A DNA stretch of 64,000 nucleotides from Oscillospiraceae bacterium (GTDB lineage Bacteria; Bacillota; Clostridia; Oscillospirales; Ruminococcaceae): assembly GCA_031280965.1 (NCBI GenBank), contig JAITFZ010000029.1, positions 1-64,000 of the forward strand, in the 5' to 3' direction. Below, piece by piece: positions 8,239-16,732 of the stretch; position 1 is the first letter of the stretch, and each line of letters opens with the position of its first letter. The notes under the pieces were generated by a model that ran no database searches, had not been told where the DNA came from, and saw only the letters and a list, made by a program, of their open reading frames with translations. A program made the position numbers and the translations under genes.

Positions 8239-9009
8239 TTATATTTTCCTCTTGATTTTATTAAGCGCGCCCTTTTCAAGGCGGGAAACTTGCGCCTGGC
8301 TTATCCCAATTTGCTCCGCAACCTCGACCTGCGTTTTTCCCTGAAAGAATCGCAGGTTTAAAATCTTTTTTTCACGTTGTCCGAGATGCGCTATGGCTTC
8401 CTTGAGCGCAATTTCATCAAGCCAGTTGTTGTCATCGTTATTATCGCCGATTTGGTCCATAACATATATAGTATCGCCCGCTTCTGAGAAAACCGGCTCG
8501 TAAAGTGAAAGAGGTTCGCTAATCGCTTCAAGAGCAAGCACAACATCTTCACGCTTTGAGCCTATTTCCTTTGCAATTTCCTCTACGTTTGGTTCGCGGG
8601 ATTTTTCACTTGTCAGTTTTTCTTTTGCCTGCATTGCGCGGTAAGCTAAGTCGCGAAGAGAGCGGGACACGCGCACTTGATTGTTATCGCGGAGATAGCG
8701 CTTGACTTCGCCTAAAATCATCGGTACGGCATACGTACTAAACTTCACATTCAACGTAGTATCAAAATTATCAATAGATTTAATAAGCCCTATACAACCT
8801 ACCTGAAAAAGGTCGTCGGGGTTTTCGCCGCGCCCGGAGAAACGTTGAATAACGCTCAGCACAAGCCGCAGATTCCCGTTAATCAGCTCTTCGCGGGCTT
8901 TCATGTCGCCGCTTTTTATTCTGTGGAGTAATTCGACTTTTTCTGCCTCTTTAAGGACTTTTAAGCTGGCGGTGTTTACACCGCTGATTTCAACTTTATT
9001 ATAATACAA
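8239..9009 (-). CDS. sigG: RNA polymerase sporulation sigma factor SigG
   Basis: Forespore-specific sigma factor of the sigma-70 family (256 residues). The N-terminus NKVEISGVNTASL matches the SigG-specific segment rather than SigF. Region 2 has NLRLVLSVIQRF, DDLFQVGCIGLIKSIDNFD and FSTYAVPMILGE. Region 4 ends with the helix-turn-helix GKTQVEVAEQIGISQAQVSR. The start is TTG, because an in-frame stop lies just upstream and GGGAG precedes it by about 9 bases. It is strong evidence that the organism sporulates. spoIIG genes are not adjacent: the upstream neighbour is divergent and the downstream side is transposon debris. Confidence 0.93.
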   Translation of the reverse strand: MYYNKVEISGVNTASLKVLKEAEKVELLHRIKSGDMKAREELINGNLRLVLSVIQRFSGRGENPDDLFQVGCIGLIKSIDNFDTTLNVKFSTYAVPMILGEVKRYLRDNNQVRVSRSLRDLAYRAMQAKEKLTSEKSREPNVEEIAKEIGSKREDVVLALEAISEPLSLYEPVFSEAGDTIYVMDQIGDNNDDNNWLDEIALKEAIAHLGQREKKILNLRFFQGKTQVEVAEQIGISQAQVSRLEKGALNKIKRKI

Positions 9010-9167
9010 ATTAAATCACTCCCATAAAATATTTCACTAAAAACATGAAAACAAGAATATTTTTGCATCCATAAAAGTTAAGTAAATCTATGGTGCTTTT
9101 TACGTCTATATTGAAAGTATTGACCGGGAGCATTTCTTTATTCGTTTTTCAAATTGGAAAAAAATAG

Positions 9168-9196
9168 TTGCATAAATCGTTAAATTATGCTATAAT
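9168..9196 (+). promoter_or_regulatory. Sigma-A promoter of the ArsC/Spx-like gene
   Basis: TTGCAT (9168-9173), 17-base spacer, perfect TATAAT (9191-9196). Transcription would start near 9203, giving a leader of about 100 bases that contains the recurrent leader element at 9248-9305. The rest of 9010-9167 shows no gene; it should hold the divergent sigG promoter, but no convincing SigF/SigG-type site was recognised. Confidence 0.7.
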
Positions 9197-9247
9197 CGGA
9201 TATAAAGTTTAAGGCGGGTCATAAGTTTGAAATAAAATACAAATTAA

Positions 9248-9305
9248 ACGGGAAAAATGTTATTTTCATTCCTTGTTGGTGAAGAAAGGGCTTTATGAAA
9301 ATATG
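9248..9305 (+). repeat. Recurrent 5' leader element, copy A
   Basis: This 58-base stretch directly before the ArsC/Spx-like gene is about 85% identical to 16676-16732 before hisF. The clear differences are transitions, plus one single-base gap. Its last part (9281-9307) is nearly identical to 11441-11467 before hisZ. It contains GAAGAAAGG, which can act as ribosome binding site, and a mini-ORF ATG AAA ATA TGA whose stop overlaps the gene's start codon. Confidence 0.75.
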
Positions 9306-9638
9306 AACATTCAGATTTTCGGGAAAACAAAGTGCTTTGATACGAAAAAAGCCGAGCGGTACTTTAAGGAGCGCGGCGTTAAGTTCCAGGCGGTTGATAT
9401 TATGCAAAAGGGGTTAAGCAAGGGTGAGCTGAATTCGGTAATAAGTGCGGTCGGAATGGACGCAATAATTTCGGAAAAAGCAGAGGAATACCACATTTTC
9501 AAATATCTCACACCGGACGCGAAGCTTGAAAAACTGCTCGAATGTCCGCGACTTTTTAAAACTCCGATTGTCCGTAACGGAAAGGCGGCGACTGTGGGTT
9601 ATGCGCCCGACGTTTGGAAGAAATGGGAGAATTCATAA
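9303..9638 (+). CDS. ArsC/Spx-family thioredoxin-fold protein
   Basis: The 111-residue protein begins MNIQIFGKTKCFDTKKAERY, the glutaredoxin-like strand and helix of the ArsC/Spx/YffB family. The C-terminal half has the family's CPRLFKTPIVRNGKAATVGY, a cis-proline segment. Only one cysteine is at the usual active site (KCFDTKK), so it lacks the CxxC pair seen in Spx, and the second Cys lies in ECPRLF. It may be a glutathione- or thiol-dependent reductase or a regulator; arsenate reduction is not shown. ATG 9303 is preferred to TTG 9273 because the conserved fold starts there. A terminator follows. Confidence 0.8.
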   Translation: MNIQIFGKTKCFDTKKAERYFKERGVKFQAVDIMQKGLSKGELNSVISAVGMDAIISEKAEEYHIFKYLTPDAKLEKLLECPRLFKTPIVRNGKAATVGYAPDVWKKWENS

Positions 9639-9646
9639 AAAATCAT

Positions 9647-9673
9647 AAAAGCGCGACATTATTCGCGCTTTTT
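9647..9673 (+). terminator. Intrinsic terminator after the ArsC/Spx-like gene
   Basis: AAAAGCGCG and CGCGCTTTT arms enclose an 8-base loop and are followed by a T-run. Confidence 0.85.
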
Positions 9674-9690
9674 CTTATACCGGCTTAAAT

Positions 9691-9702
9691 TATACTTGAA
9701 GC
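9691..9702 (+). promoter_or_regulatory. Possible leaderless promoter (-10) of the metal ABC transporter
   Basis: TATACT at 9691-9696 lies six bases before the znuC-like ATG, which would put the transcript start on the ATG. The -35 region (CTTTTT or similar) is weak and no clear Shine-Dalgarno sequence is present. Support is much weaker than at rimM and dus. Confidence 0.35.
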
Positions 9703-10404
9703 ATGGATATAATTAAATGTGAAAATCTGTGCATGTGTTATGATAATAACAATGTGTTTTGCAACCTGACGTTTAACGTTAAATGCGGGGAATTCCTCTC
9801 TGTTGTCGGTGAGAACGGCTCAGGCAAAAGTACGCTCGTTAAAGGTCTGCTCGGTTTTAAAAAACATAGCGGTGCGCTCGAAATAAATGTTCGGCGAAAC
9901 CGAATCGGCTACCTGCCACAGCAAATGCCTGTCGCCGAAGATTTCCCTGTGACGGCGGGGGAAGTTGTGCTTTCCGGGTGTTTGAATGATGTGGGTTTTT
10001 TGCCTTTTTATAAAACGCGCCACAAAGAAAAAGCTCGGGAAGCCCTTGAAAAAATGCGGGCGCTTGACCTTGAAAAGCGATGCTTCCGTGAATTATCAGG
10101 GGGACAGCGCCAACGGGTTTTAATAGCGCGCGCCCTTTGCGCGGCGGAAGAGTTGTTACTGCTTGATGAACCCGCGTCGGGACTTGACCCGATGGTGCGG
10201 GCAGAATTATATGAGTTAATCGGCGTCCTGAATAAAACCTGCCGCCTGACTATAATAATGGTATCGCATGATTTGGAGGGTGTGGTAGCGAATTCCTGCA
10301 AAGTTCTGCACATATCTGAAAAAGCAAGTGATAATTTTTTCGGAACCGTGAGTGAGTATATGCAAACATCGGTATACAGGGAAATGAGGTGCGGTTGTGT
10401 TTAA
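9703..10404 (+). CDS. Metal ABC transporter ATP-binding protein (ZnuC/MntB-like)
   Basis: Cytoplasmic ATPase of an importer for zinc, manganese or a related divalent metal. The 233 residues contain Walker A GENGSGKST, the Q-loop region YLPQQMP, the signature LSGGQRQR, Walker B LLLLDEPASGLDP and the switch histidine VSHDLE. It overlaps the permease gene by 8 bases. No substrate-binding protein or Fur-type regulator is adjacent, so the metal is inferred only from subfamily resemblance of both subunits. Confidence 0.9.
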   Translation: MDIIKCENLCMCYDNNNVFCNLTFNVKCGEFLSVVGENGSGKSTLVKGLLGFKKHSGALEINVRRNRIGYLPQQMPVAEDFPVTAGEVVLSGCLNDVGFLPFYKTRHKEKAREALEKMRALDLEKRCFRELSGGQRQRVLIARALCAAEELLLLDEPASGLDPMVRAELYELIGVLNKTCRLTIIMVSHDLEGVVANSCKVLHISEKASDNFFGTVSEYMQTSVYREMRCGCV

Positions 10405-11215
10405 TGAAATCGCACGGATGTTCTCATTCGATTTTTTTGTGTACGCCTTTATTACAGGTTTGCTGACATCACTTTCGGCGTCGCTTCTCGGTGTTAATTT
10501 AGTCTTGAAGCGCTATTCGATGATAGGCGACGGCTTGGCACACGTAGGTTTCGGGGCGTTTGCACTGACCGCAGCGATGAACCCGCTTCCGGCATGGGCG
10601 GCGCTCCCGATTGTCGGAATCGCGGCGATTCTGCTCCTGCGGCTAAGCAAGAACAGCAGAATCAAGGGCGATGCGCTCATAGCCGTAATTTCCTCCGGTT
10701 CACTTGCAACAGGCTTACTTCTGCTCACTGCATTTGAGGTGCGAAATGACATAAACCGCTATATGTTCGGGAGTATATTCGCGCTTGATAAAATCGACGT
10801 TATTATAAGTGCCGTTTGTTCATTCATAATAATATCACTTTACATAATCTACTACAATAAAATCTTTCTTGTCACTTTTGATGAGAATTTTGCTCGTGCT
10901 TCCGGCATAAACGTACCGCTTTACAATACACTTATCGCCGTACTGACCGCAGTTATAATCGTAGTCGGGATGAGGCTTATGGGCGCGCTTCTCATTTCCG
11001 GATTAGTAATTTTCCCGCCGCTTTCGGCAATGAGAATTTTCGGCGGCTTCAGGAAAGCGGTTGCCTGCTCAGCTGTTTTGTCTATTGTCTGCTTTACGGC
11101 GGGGCTTGTGTTTACGTTTTATTTTTCACTTCCGCCGGGTGCAAGCATCGTGGCAGTGAATCTGCTTGTATTCATTTTATTTACATCTTTCGGGAAATTT
11201 CGGCAAAAAGGTTGA
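10397..11215 (+). CDS. Metal ABC transporter permease (ZnuB family)
   Basis: Integral membrane subunit of the preceding transporter (272 residues, about eight hydrophobic segments). The family signatures LGVNLVLKRYSMIGDGLAHV near the N-terminus and VGMRLMGALLISGLVIFPP near the middle identify the ABC-3 (ZnuB/MntC) permease family. It starts at GTG 10397 with GAGGT upstream, inside the end of the ATPase gene, indicating translational coupling. The periplasmic-type binding protein must be encoded elsewhere. Confidence 0.92.
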   Translation: MFNEIARMFSFDFFVYAFITGLLTSLSASLLGVNLVLKRYSMIGDGLAHVGFGAFALTAAMNPLPAWAALPIVGIAAILLLRLSKNSRIKGDALIAVISSGSLATGLLLLTAFEVRNDINRYMFGSIFALDKIDVIISAVCSFIIISLYIIYYNKIFLVTFDENFARASGINVPLYNTLIAVLTAVIIVVGMRLMGALLISGLVIFPPLSAMRIFGGFRKAVACSAVLSIVCFTAGLVFTFYFSLPPGASIVAVNLLVFILFTSFGKFRQKG

Positions 11216-11371
11216 AATCTCGGAGGATTTGGTGAAAAAATGGAAATAGAAGTGATTGATAAACCGCCTGATTTCAGGGTGTTCATGTGAAACGAAATCA
11301 TGCAATACGAACTTGTTTATATATCAAATTCGCCAACATTCGCGTATCGATGTTGAGAATAATTATATAAT

Positions 11372-11407
11372 AAGTCAATTGACTTTAACGTGCTAATATG
11401 ATAATAT
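11372..11407 (+). promoter_or_regulatory. Histidine operon promoter with a palindrome over the -35 box
   Basis: TTGACT (11379-11384), 17-base spacer and TAATAT (11402-11407) form a sigma-A promoter. A perfect 14-bp palindrome, AAGTCAATTGACTT (11372-11385), overlaps the -35 element, a typical operator position. No T-box features were recognised in the short leader. The 11216-11371 region contains no convincing gene. Confidence 0.65.
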
Positions 11408-11440
11408 GATAATAAGATGATTAGATAATGAGATAAAGGA

Positions 11441-11467
11441 GAAGAAAGGACTTTATGAAAATATGAA
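11441..11467 (+). repeat. Recurrent leader element, partial copy at hisZ
   Basis: The 27 bases GAAGAAAGG...TATGAA differ from 9281-9307 at a single position. They include the mini-ORF ATG AAA ATA TGA (11455-11466) whose stop overlaps the hisZ ATG at 11463. The upstream half seen in the other two copies is absent here. Confidence 0.7.
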
Positions 11468-12404
11468 GAAACACAACTTAATAACCCCCGAAGGCACACG
11501 CGACCTGCTTTTCGAGGAATGTAAAGCTCGTCGGGATATTGAAACCAAGTTGATGGATTTATTTAAAGGCGAAGGTTATTCCGAAGTCATAACGCCGTCT
11601 TTGGAATTTTATGATGTTTTTAACAGTTTTCCGCAGGAAAGCATGTATAAACTTACCGATGCTAAGGGCAGATTGATGGTAATTCGCCCTGATTCCACCA
11701 TTCCCATCATCAGGCTTGCCGAAACGAGACTCAAAGATGAACCGAGGCCCCTGAAGCTTTGTTACAATCAGACTATCTATAATGTAAACCCTAAAGATGC
11801 CGGCAGAGATGATGAAACCGCACAGTGCGGGGTTGAATATATAAATGATGAAAACAGTATGAGCGGCAGCGACATTAAGGTTTTAAAACTTGCGGCGGAG
11901 GCGATTAAAGCAACCAATTTTGATTTTCGCTTTGAAATAGGAAACGGCTTTTTTTTCGAGGTTTTGATTAAAGAAAACAGAATCGAAGCTAACGATGCAG
12001 AAAAAATCCGACAATTAGTTGAAGAAAAGAACTATCCCGCGCTTTCTGTTATGAACATACCGGATATTTTTATTGAACTTCCTAAGCTTTTCGGCGGCGG
12101 CGAAGTTTTTGATAAAGCTGACAAACTGTTCAAATCAGATAATCTTAAAAAATGTTTAAATATGTTTAAAAAAGTATATAACGAACTCAGAGAAAAGGTA
12201 GCCGGCGAGAATATAACAATTGATTTGGGATTTACAAGCAAGCGCGATTATTACGAGGGAATCCTATTCAATGGCTACGCTGCAGGTTGCGGTAAGCCAA
12301 TTCTTGAAGGCGGCAACTATAAAATTAACAACACATCAGGTATCGGTTTCGCGGTAAATGTAAGCGCGGTTGCGCGGTTGAGCAGAGGTAATTATGCAAA
12401 ATAA
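11463..12404 (+). CDS. hisZ: ATP phosphoribosyltransferase regulatory subunit HisZ
   Basis: HisZ is a catalytically inactive histidyl-tRNA-synthetase paralogue that activates short-form HisG. The 313 residues begin with the class II synthetase-like TPEGTRDLLFEECKARRDIE. They contain RPDSTIPIIRLAETRL (motif 2 region) and end with GFAVNVSAVAR. The protein is shorter than HisS (about 420 residues) and lacks an anticodon-binding domain, which excludes a true synthetase. It heads the operon and overlaps hisG by 11 bases. Confidence 0.92.
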   Translation: MKKHNLITPEGTRDLLFEECKARRDIETKLMDLFKGEGYSEVITPSLEFYDVFNSFPQESMYKLTDAKGRLMVIRPDSTIPIIRLAETRLKDEPRPLKLCYNQTIYNVNPKDAGRDDETAQCGVEYINDENSMSGSDIKVLKLAAEAIKATNFDFRFEIGNGFFFEVLIKENRIEANDAEKIRQLVEEKNYPALSVMNIPDIFIELPKLFGGGEVFDKADKLFKSDNLKKCLNMFKKVYNELREKVAGENITIDLGFTSKRDYYEGILFNGYAAGCGKPILEGGNYKINNTSGIGFAVNVSAVARLSRGNYAK

Positions 12405-13026
12405 TGTAATCAGAATTGCTCTGACAAAGGGCAGGCTTGAAAAAAAAGCAACCGAGCTTTTTGGAAAAATGGGTTTTGATACATCACTGTTGTCAGACCG
12501 CGGCAGACAGCTTATAGCACGGATTCCCGGACGCAACACAGAAGTGGTAGTCGCAAAGCCGCCGGATGTTTTAACTTTCGTTGAACACGGCGTCTGCGAC
12601 ATAGGAATAGTCGGCAAGGACACGATTATTGAATGTGGCGGGGAATATTTTGAAGTGCTGGACCTCGGCTTCGGGAAATGCCGCTTTTCGCTGGCGGTGA
12701 AAAAAGGTGAGGAATTTTACGGCGGATACGGAGTTAAAACAGTCGCAACAAAATATCCGAACGTTACAAGGAATTTCTTCGGGAGCAAGGGTATGGACGT
12801 TGATATAGTTAAAATCGAGGGTTCGGTGGAACTTGCGCCGCTGTTAGACTTGGCGGACGGAATTGTTGACTTGGTTGAAACGGGCTCAACGCTGAGGGAA
12901 AATGGTCTTGAAGAAATAGAGGAAATAGCACAGATTTCCGCACGGTTAATCGTCAATACCGTAAGCATGAAGCTGAAAAAGCAGAACCTTGACGAAATTA
13001 TCAGCAGAATTGAGGAGAATTTATGA
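12394..13026 (+). CDS. hisG: ATP phosphoribosyltransferase, short form (HisG)
   Basis: First enzyme of histidine synthesis: condenses ATP and PRPP. The 210-residue length is the short form that lacks the ACT-like regulatory domain and requires HisZ, which is encoded just upstream. Motifs include IRIALTKGRLEKKATELF at the N-terminus and the PRPP-binding segment DGIVDLVETGSTLRENGLEE. Its stop overlaps the hisD ATG by four bases. Confidence 0.96.
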   Translation: MQNNVIRIALTKGRLEKKATELFGKMGFDTSLLSDRGRQLIARIPGRNTEVVVAKPPDVLTFVEHGVCDIGIVGKDTIIECGGEYFEVLDLGFGKCRFSLAVKKGEEFYGGYGVKTVATKYPNVTRNFFGSKGMDVDIVKIEGSVELAPLLDLADGIVDLVETGSTLRENGLEEIEEIAQISARLIVNTVSMKLKKQNLDEIISRIEENL

Positions 13027-14303
13027 AAATTTATAATCTAAATAATTGCGCGGAATTTCTTGACAGAATTAACGCGCGCTCGGACACAGGCGTGAAGGAA
13101 GCCGAGGAAACCGCTGCGGAAATTATAGAGGATGTCAGAATTAACGGCGATGAAGCGGTTCGGAAGTATACGGCGAAATTCGACAGCGATAGTGCAAAAT
13201 ATTATGAAGTGCCTGCCGGTGTGATTGAAAAAGCGTACAGAGAAGCCGACTCAGAATTAATAAATGCGCTCAAAAGATGTAAGGAGAACATCGAAGCTTT
13301 TCATGAGCGTCAAAAACAGGACGGCTACGTTATAACCTCGGAAAACGGCGTTATGCTCGGGCAGAGGAGCAGGGGACTGGAACGTGCGGGAATTTACGTG
13401 CCGGGCGGTTCCGCGCCGTTGGTGTCGTCGGTTTTAATGTGCGCTGTTCCCGCAAAAATCGCGGGTGTGGGCGAAATCATCATGACCACGCCGCCGCAAA
13501 AAGACGGTACGCCTAACATGGATATTTTAGCCGCGGCGCGGCTTTGCGGCGTTGATAAAGTATTCCAGTGCGGCGGAGCGCAGGCAATCGCGGCTATGGC
13601 GTTCGGCACTGAAAATATTCCCCGGGTTTGTAAAATAGTCGGTCCCGGAAACATTTATGTAACAGCGGCAAAGAGGTTACTGTTCGGAACTGTCGATATT
13701 GATATGCTCGCAGGTCCGAGCGAAATCCTGATTTTAGCCGATGAAAGTGCTAACCCGCGCTATATAGCCGCCGACCTGCTTTCACAGGCAGAGCATGACA
13801 GGTTGTCAAGCGCAGTTTTGATTACAACAAGCAACGAAATCGCAAAAACGACAGTTGTAGAGTTAGAAAGGCAGTTAGCCGCGCTTCCGCGTAAAGAAAT
13901 CGCAGAAGAGTCGCTTCAAAAATACGGTGCGATTATCGTAGCTGACAGCAAAGAGCAGGCGGTTGACTTAGCGAACAAGCTTGCCCCCGAACATCTTGAA
14001 GTGCTTTTTGAAAACCCGCTTGAATATATCGGCAGAATTAATAACGCCGCTTCGGTGTTTTTCGGGGCGTATTCACCCGAACCGCTCGGCGATTACTACG
14101 CGGGTTCCAACCATGTTCTCCCGACCAATGGTACGGCGCGGTTTTTCTCGCCGCTGTCGGTTGAAACATTTACTAAAAAGTCAAGCTGGATTTATTACAC
14201 AAAAGACGCGCTGAAGGAAGCGGCAGACGCGACAATTCTGATTGCAGAGCGTGAGGGACTCGATGCTCACGCGAACTCTGTTAAGGTTAGGTGTGAAAAT
14301 TAA
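13023..14303 (+). CDS. hisD: Histidinol dehydrogenase
   Basis: Zinc- and NAD-dependent enzyme for the last two steps, L-histidinol to L-histidine. At 426 residues it is full length. Visible signatures are RAGIYVPGGSAPLVSSVLM, QCGGAQAIAAMAFGT, the family segment DMLAGPSEILILAD and LLSQAEHDRLSSAVL, which carries the catalytic and zinc residues. It overlaps hisG by 4 bases and abuts hisC by one base. Confidence 0.97.
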   Translation: MKIYNLNNCAEFLDRINARSDTGVKEAEETAAEIIEDVRINGDEAVRKYTAKFDSDSAKYYEVPAGVIEKAYREADSELINALKRCKENIEAFHERQKQDGYVITSENGVMLGQRSRGLERAGIYVPGGSAPLVSSVLMCAVPAKIAGVGEIIMTTPPQKDGTPNMDILAAARLCGVDKVFQCGGAQAIAAMAFGTENIPRVCKIVGPGNIYVTAAKRLLFGTVDIDMLAGPSEILILADESANPRYIAADLLSQAEHDRLSSAVLITTSNEIAKTTVVELERQLAALPRKEIAEESLQKYGAIIVADSKEQAVDLANKLAPEHLEVLFENPLEYIGRINNAASVFFGAYSPEPLGDYYAGSNHVLPTNGTARFFSPLSVETFTKKSSWIYYTKDALKEAADATILIAEREGLDAHANSVKVRCEN

Positions 14304-15340
14304 TGTATCAGCTACCTGAAAAACTGAAAAACTTCACCCCTTACGAACCGCTTGTCGGCGACTATAAAATCCGGCTTGATGTGAACGAAAGCTTTGTTGA
14401 AGTGGACGAGGAAAAAATAATTGAAGCGGTCAGAGGCGTCAGCTTGAACCGCTATCCCGACCCTTACGCAACCGATACGGTTAACGCATTTTCGCGGTTA
14501 TTCGGGGTGAACCCCGCGCTTGTTACGGCAGGGAGCGGACTGGATGAATTAATAGGGTTAATTGCCGCGTCGTTACTTGAAAAAGGCGATAAGCTTCTGT
14601 GCCTGACTCCCGATTTTTCGATGTATGCATTTTATTCAAGGTTGTATGAACTTGAGGTTGCCGAACTTCCGAAAAGCGAGGACATGACAGTTGATATAAG
14701 GGCCGTAATTGACTATATCAACAAAAATAATGTTAAAGCGCTGATGTTCTCAAATCCGTGCAACCCAACTTCGCTCGGCATTGAAAAAGCGGAAATCAGG
14801 CGCCTGATTACAAGCACAGGCGCGCTCGTTGTACTTGATGAGGCGTACATGGATTTTTGGGATGAATCTGAAAGTATGCTTTCGGAAGCAACCGATTACA
14901 GCAACTTAATTGTTTTGCGTACCTGTTCAAAGTCCTGTTCACTCGCAGGAATAAGGCTCGGCTTCGCGGTCGCCGGCGAGAAAATTACACACGCGCTCAG
15001 GACGATGAAGTCGCCGTTTAATGTCGGCGTACTTACGCAGGCTATCGGCGCGGCGGCTTTGTCCGATGCCGAGGGATATAAGCGCAGTGTTCAAGCGGTA
15101 AAAAAATCAACTCTCTGCTTGTATAACGCGCTCACAGAGCTAAATATGTTCGGGCGTATTTTTGAAACGCGCACGAATTTTATCTTCATAAAAACCGAAA
15201 GAGCGCGTGAGATTTACGAAGAACTGCTTAGAAAAAGCATAGCGGTGCGGTGCTTTGGCGGTTATTTGAGAATCAGCGCGGGTACTGAAGAAGAAAACAG
15301 CGCATTAATATGCGCGTTGTCTGAAATAAAGCGGAAATAA
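14303..15340 (+). CDS. hisC: Histidinol-phosphate aminotransferase
   Basis: PLP-dependent fold-type I aminotransferase of the HisC group (345 residues). It has IRLDVNESF near the N-terminus, LNRYPDPYA, the cofactor-binding NPCNPTS and DEAYMDF. The PLP-lysine motif is RTCSKSCSLAGIRLGF. The start ATG shares its A with the hisD stop (TAATG). The position after hisD and before hisB fits the role. Confidence 0.96.
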   Translation: MYQLPEKLKNFTPYEPLVGDYKIRLDVNESFVEVDEEKIIEAVRGVSLNRYPDPYATDTVNAFSRLFGVNPALVTAGSGLDELIGLIAASLLEKGDKLLCLTPDFSMYAFYSRLYELEVAELPKSEDMTVDIRAVIDYINKNNVKALMFSNPCNPTSLGIEKAEIRRLITSTGALVVLDEAYMDFWDESESMLSEATDYSNLIVLRTCSKSCSLAGIRLGFAVAGEKITHALRTMKSPFNVGVLTQAIGAAALSDAEGYKRSVQAVKKSTLCLYNALTELNMFGRIFETRTNFIFIKTERAREIYEELLRKSIAVRCFGGYLRISAGTEEENSALICALSEIKRK

Positions 15341-15352
15341 AGGAGAAAAAAC

Positions 15353-15937
15353 ATGAAAAGAACAGCGGAAATTACGCGCAAAACTAAGGAAACAGATATA
15401 CTTGTTAAGCTTGATATTGATGGTGCGGGCGACTGCGAAATAAACACGGGTGTGGGCTTCTTCGACCATATGCTGACGTGTTTTGCGGTTCACAGCGGTT
15501 TCGATTTAACTGTTAAGTGTCAGGGAGATTTGCAGGTGGATGCACATCACACCGTTGAAGATGCGGGGATTGTACTCGGAACAGCGTTTAAACAGGCGCT
15601 CGGCGATATAAAAATCACGCGTTTCGGGAACGCCTGTATTCCTATGGACGACGCGCTCGGAAGTTGCAGCCTTGATATTTGCGGGCGGCCGTTCCTGGTT
15701 TATGAAATCGAATTCGAGAATGAGAAAACAGGCGAATACGAGAATTGCCTGACGAAAGAATTTATGCGGGCGTTTGCATTTAACGCAGGTATAACTCTGC
15801 ACATCTGTGCAATGTACGGAAGCAACGACCACCATAAAACCGAAGCGTTATTCAAGTCATTGGCATATGCGCTAAAGCAGGCGGTCAGAATAAAGGAAGA
15901 CGGCAGAATCGTCTCGTCAAAAGGGGTTCTCTCATGA
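15353..15937 (+). CDS. hisB: Imidazoleglycerol-phosphate dehydratase
   Basis: Mn-dependent dehydratase; monofunctional here (194 residues, no fused phosphatase). It has both duplicated metal-binding repeats: GFFDHMLTCFAVHSGFD with DAHHTVEDAGI, and later NDHHKTEALFKSLAYALKQA. AAGGAG precedes the ATG. A separate histidinol-phosphatase is not encoded in the operon. Confidence 0.96.
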   Translation: MKRTAEITRKTKETDILVKLDIDGAGDCEINTGVGFFDHMLTCFAVHSGFDLTVKCQGDLQVDAHHTVEDAGIVLGTAFKQALGDIKITRFGNACIPMDDALGSCSLDICGRPFLVYEIEFENEKTGEYENCLTKEFMRAFAFNAGITLHICAMYGSNDHHKTEALFKSLAYALKQAVRIKEDGRIVSSKGVLS

Positions 15938-16674
15938 TTATATTTCCCGCGATTGACCTGAAGGGCGGCGAGTGCGTAAGGCTTTGGAAGGGCGAATTCG
16001 GCACGGCGCACAAGGTAGCCGACAGTTATATGGAAACGGCGTTTAGCTTTGTTAAGGCGGGCGCTGAGTGGATTCACATAATTGACCTCGACGGTGCGAA
16101 AGACGCTGAAAGAAAAAACCGCGAAATAGTAATTGATATTGCGAAGAATACACCGCTTAAAGTTCAGACAGGCGGCGGAATTCGCAGTATTGAAGACGTT
16201 GATGATTACCTGAATAATGGCGTATCACGTGTGATTATCGGTTCGGCGGCTGTGAAAAATCCCGGGTTTGTAAAACAGGCTGTGAAAAAATACGGCGGCA
16301 GAATCGCCGTCGGAATTGACGCGAAGAATGGTATCGCAGCTACCGAGGGCTGGCTTGAAAGCAGCGGCGTTAATTACATTGAACTGGCGCTTGAAATGTG
16401 TAAAATCGGTGTGAAATATTTTATTTTCACCGACATAGATAAAGACGGTACGCTTTCACGCCCTAATCATTTTAAGACGAAAAAACTTCAGGAAAAAATT
16501 GCGCCTTATGGCGCTGATGTTATAGCAAGCGGCGGAATCAAAACGCTCGAAAACATAAAAACGTTAAAGAAAAACGGCGTATGCGGCGCAATTTGCGGGA
16601 AGTCGATTTACAGCGGAACGCTGGACTTAAAAAAAGCGATTGAACACTCGCAGAGGGAAAAAAAATATAACTGA
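15934..16674 (+). CDS. hisA: ProFAR isomerase HisA
   Basis: (Beta-alpha)8-barrel isomerase acting on the ribonucleotide intermediate (246 residues). Motifs are FPAIDLKGGECVRLWKG with the catalytic Asp, IIDLDGAKDA, QTGGGIRSIEDV and FTDIDKDGTLSRPN. It overlaps hisB by four bases. In most operons hisH sits between hisB and hisA or beside hisF; here hisA follows hisB directly. Confidence 0.96.
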   Translation: MIIFPAIDLKGGECVRLWKGEFGTAHKVADSYMETAFSFVKAGAEWIHIIDLDGAKDAERKNREIVIDIAKNTPLKVQTGGGIRSIEDVDDYLNNGVSRVIIGSAAVKNPGFVKQAVKKYGGRIAVGIDAKNGIAATEGWLESSGVNYIELALEMCKIGVKYFIFTDIDKDGTLSRPNHFKTKKLQEKIAPYGADVIASGGIKTLENIKTLKKNGVCGAICGKSIYSGTLDLKKAIEHSQREKKYN

Positions 16675-16675
16675 A

Positions 16676-16732
16676 ACGGGGAAAATGTTGTTTTTATTTC
16701 TCGTTGGTGAAGAAAGGACTTTATAAAGTATG
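16676..16732 (+). repeat. Recurrent leader element, copy B, in front of hisF
   Basis: About 85% identical to 9248-9305. The mini-ORF start is lost (ATA instead of ATG), but the GAAGAAAGG ribosome binding sequence is kept. It occupies the whole hisA-hisF gap, the only long gap inside the operon, and the place where hisH might be expected. Confidence 0.7.

Noticed and set aside
11240-11290. 16-codon ORF starting MEIEVIDKPPDFR after the metal permease gene
   Set aside because: It ends after 16 codons without a recognisable family, and its SD spacing is long. It could be a remnant, but there is too little to annotate.
11463-12404. Annotation as histidyl-tRNA synthetase (hisS)
   Set aside because: The protein is too short, has no anticodon-binding domain, and heads a his operon with a short-form hisG, so HisZ is correct.
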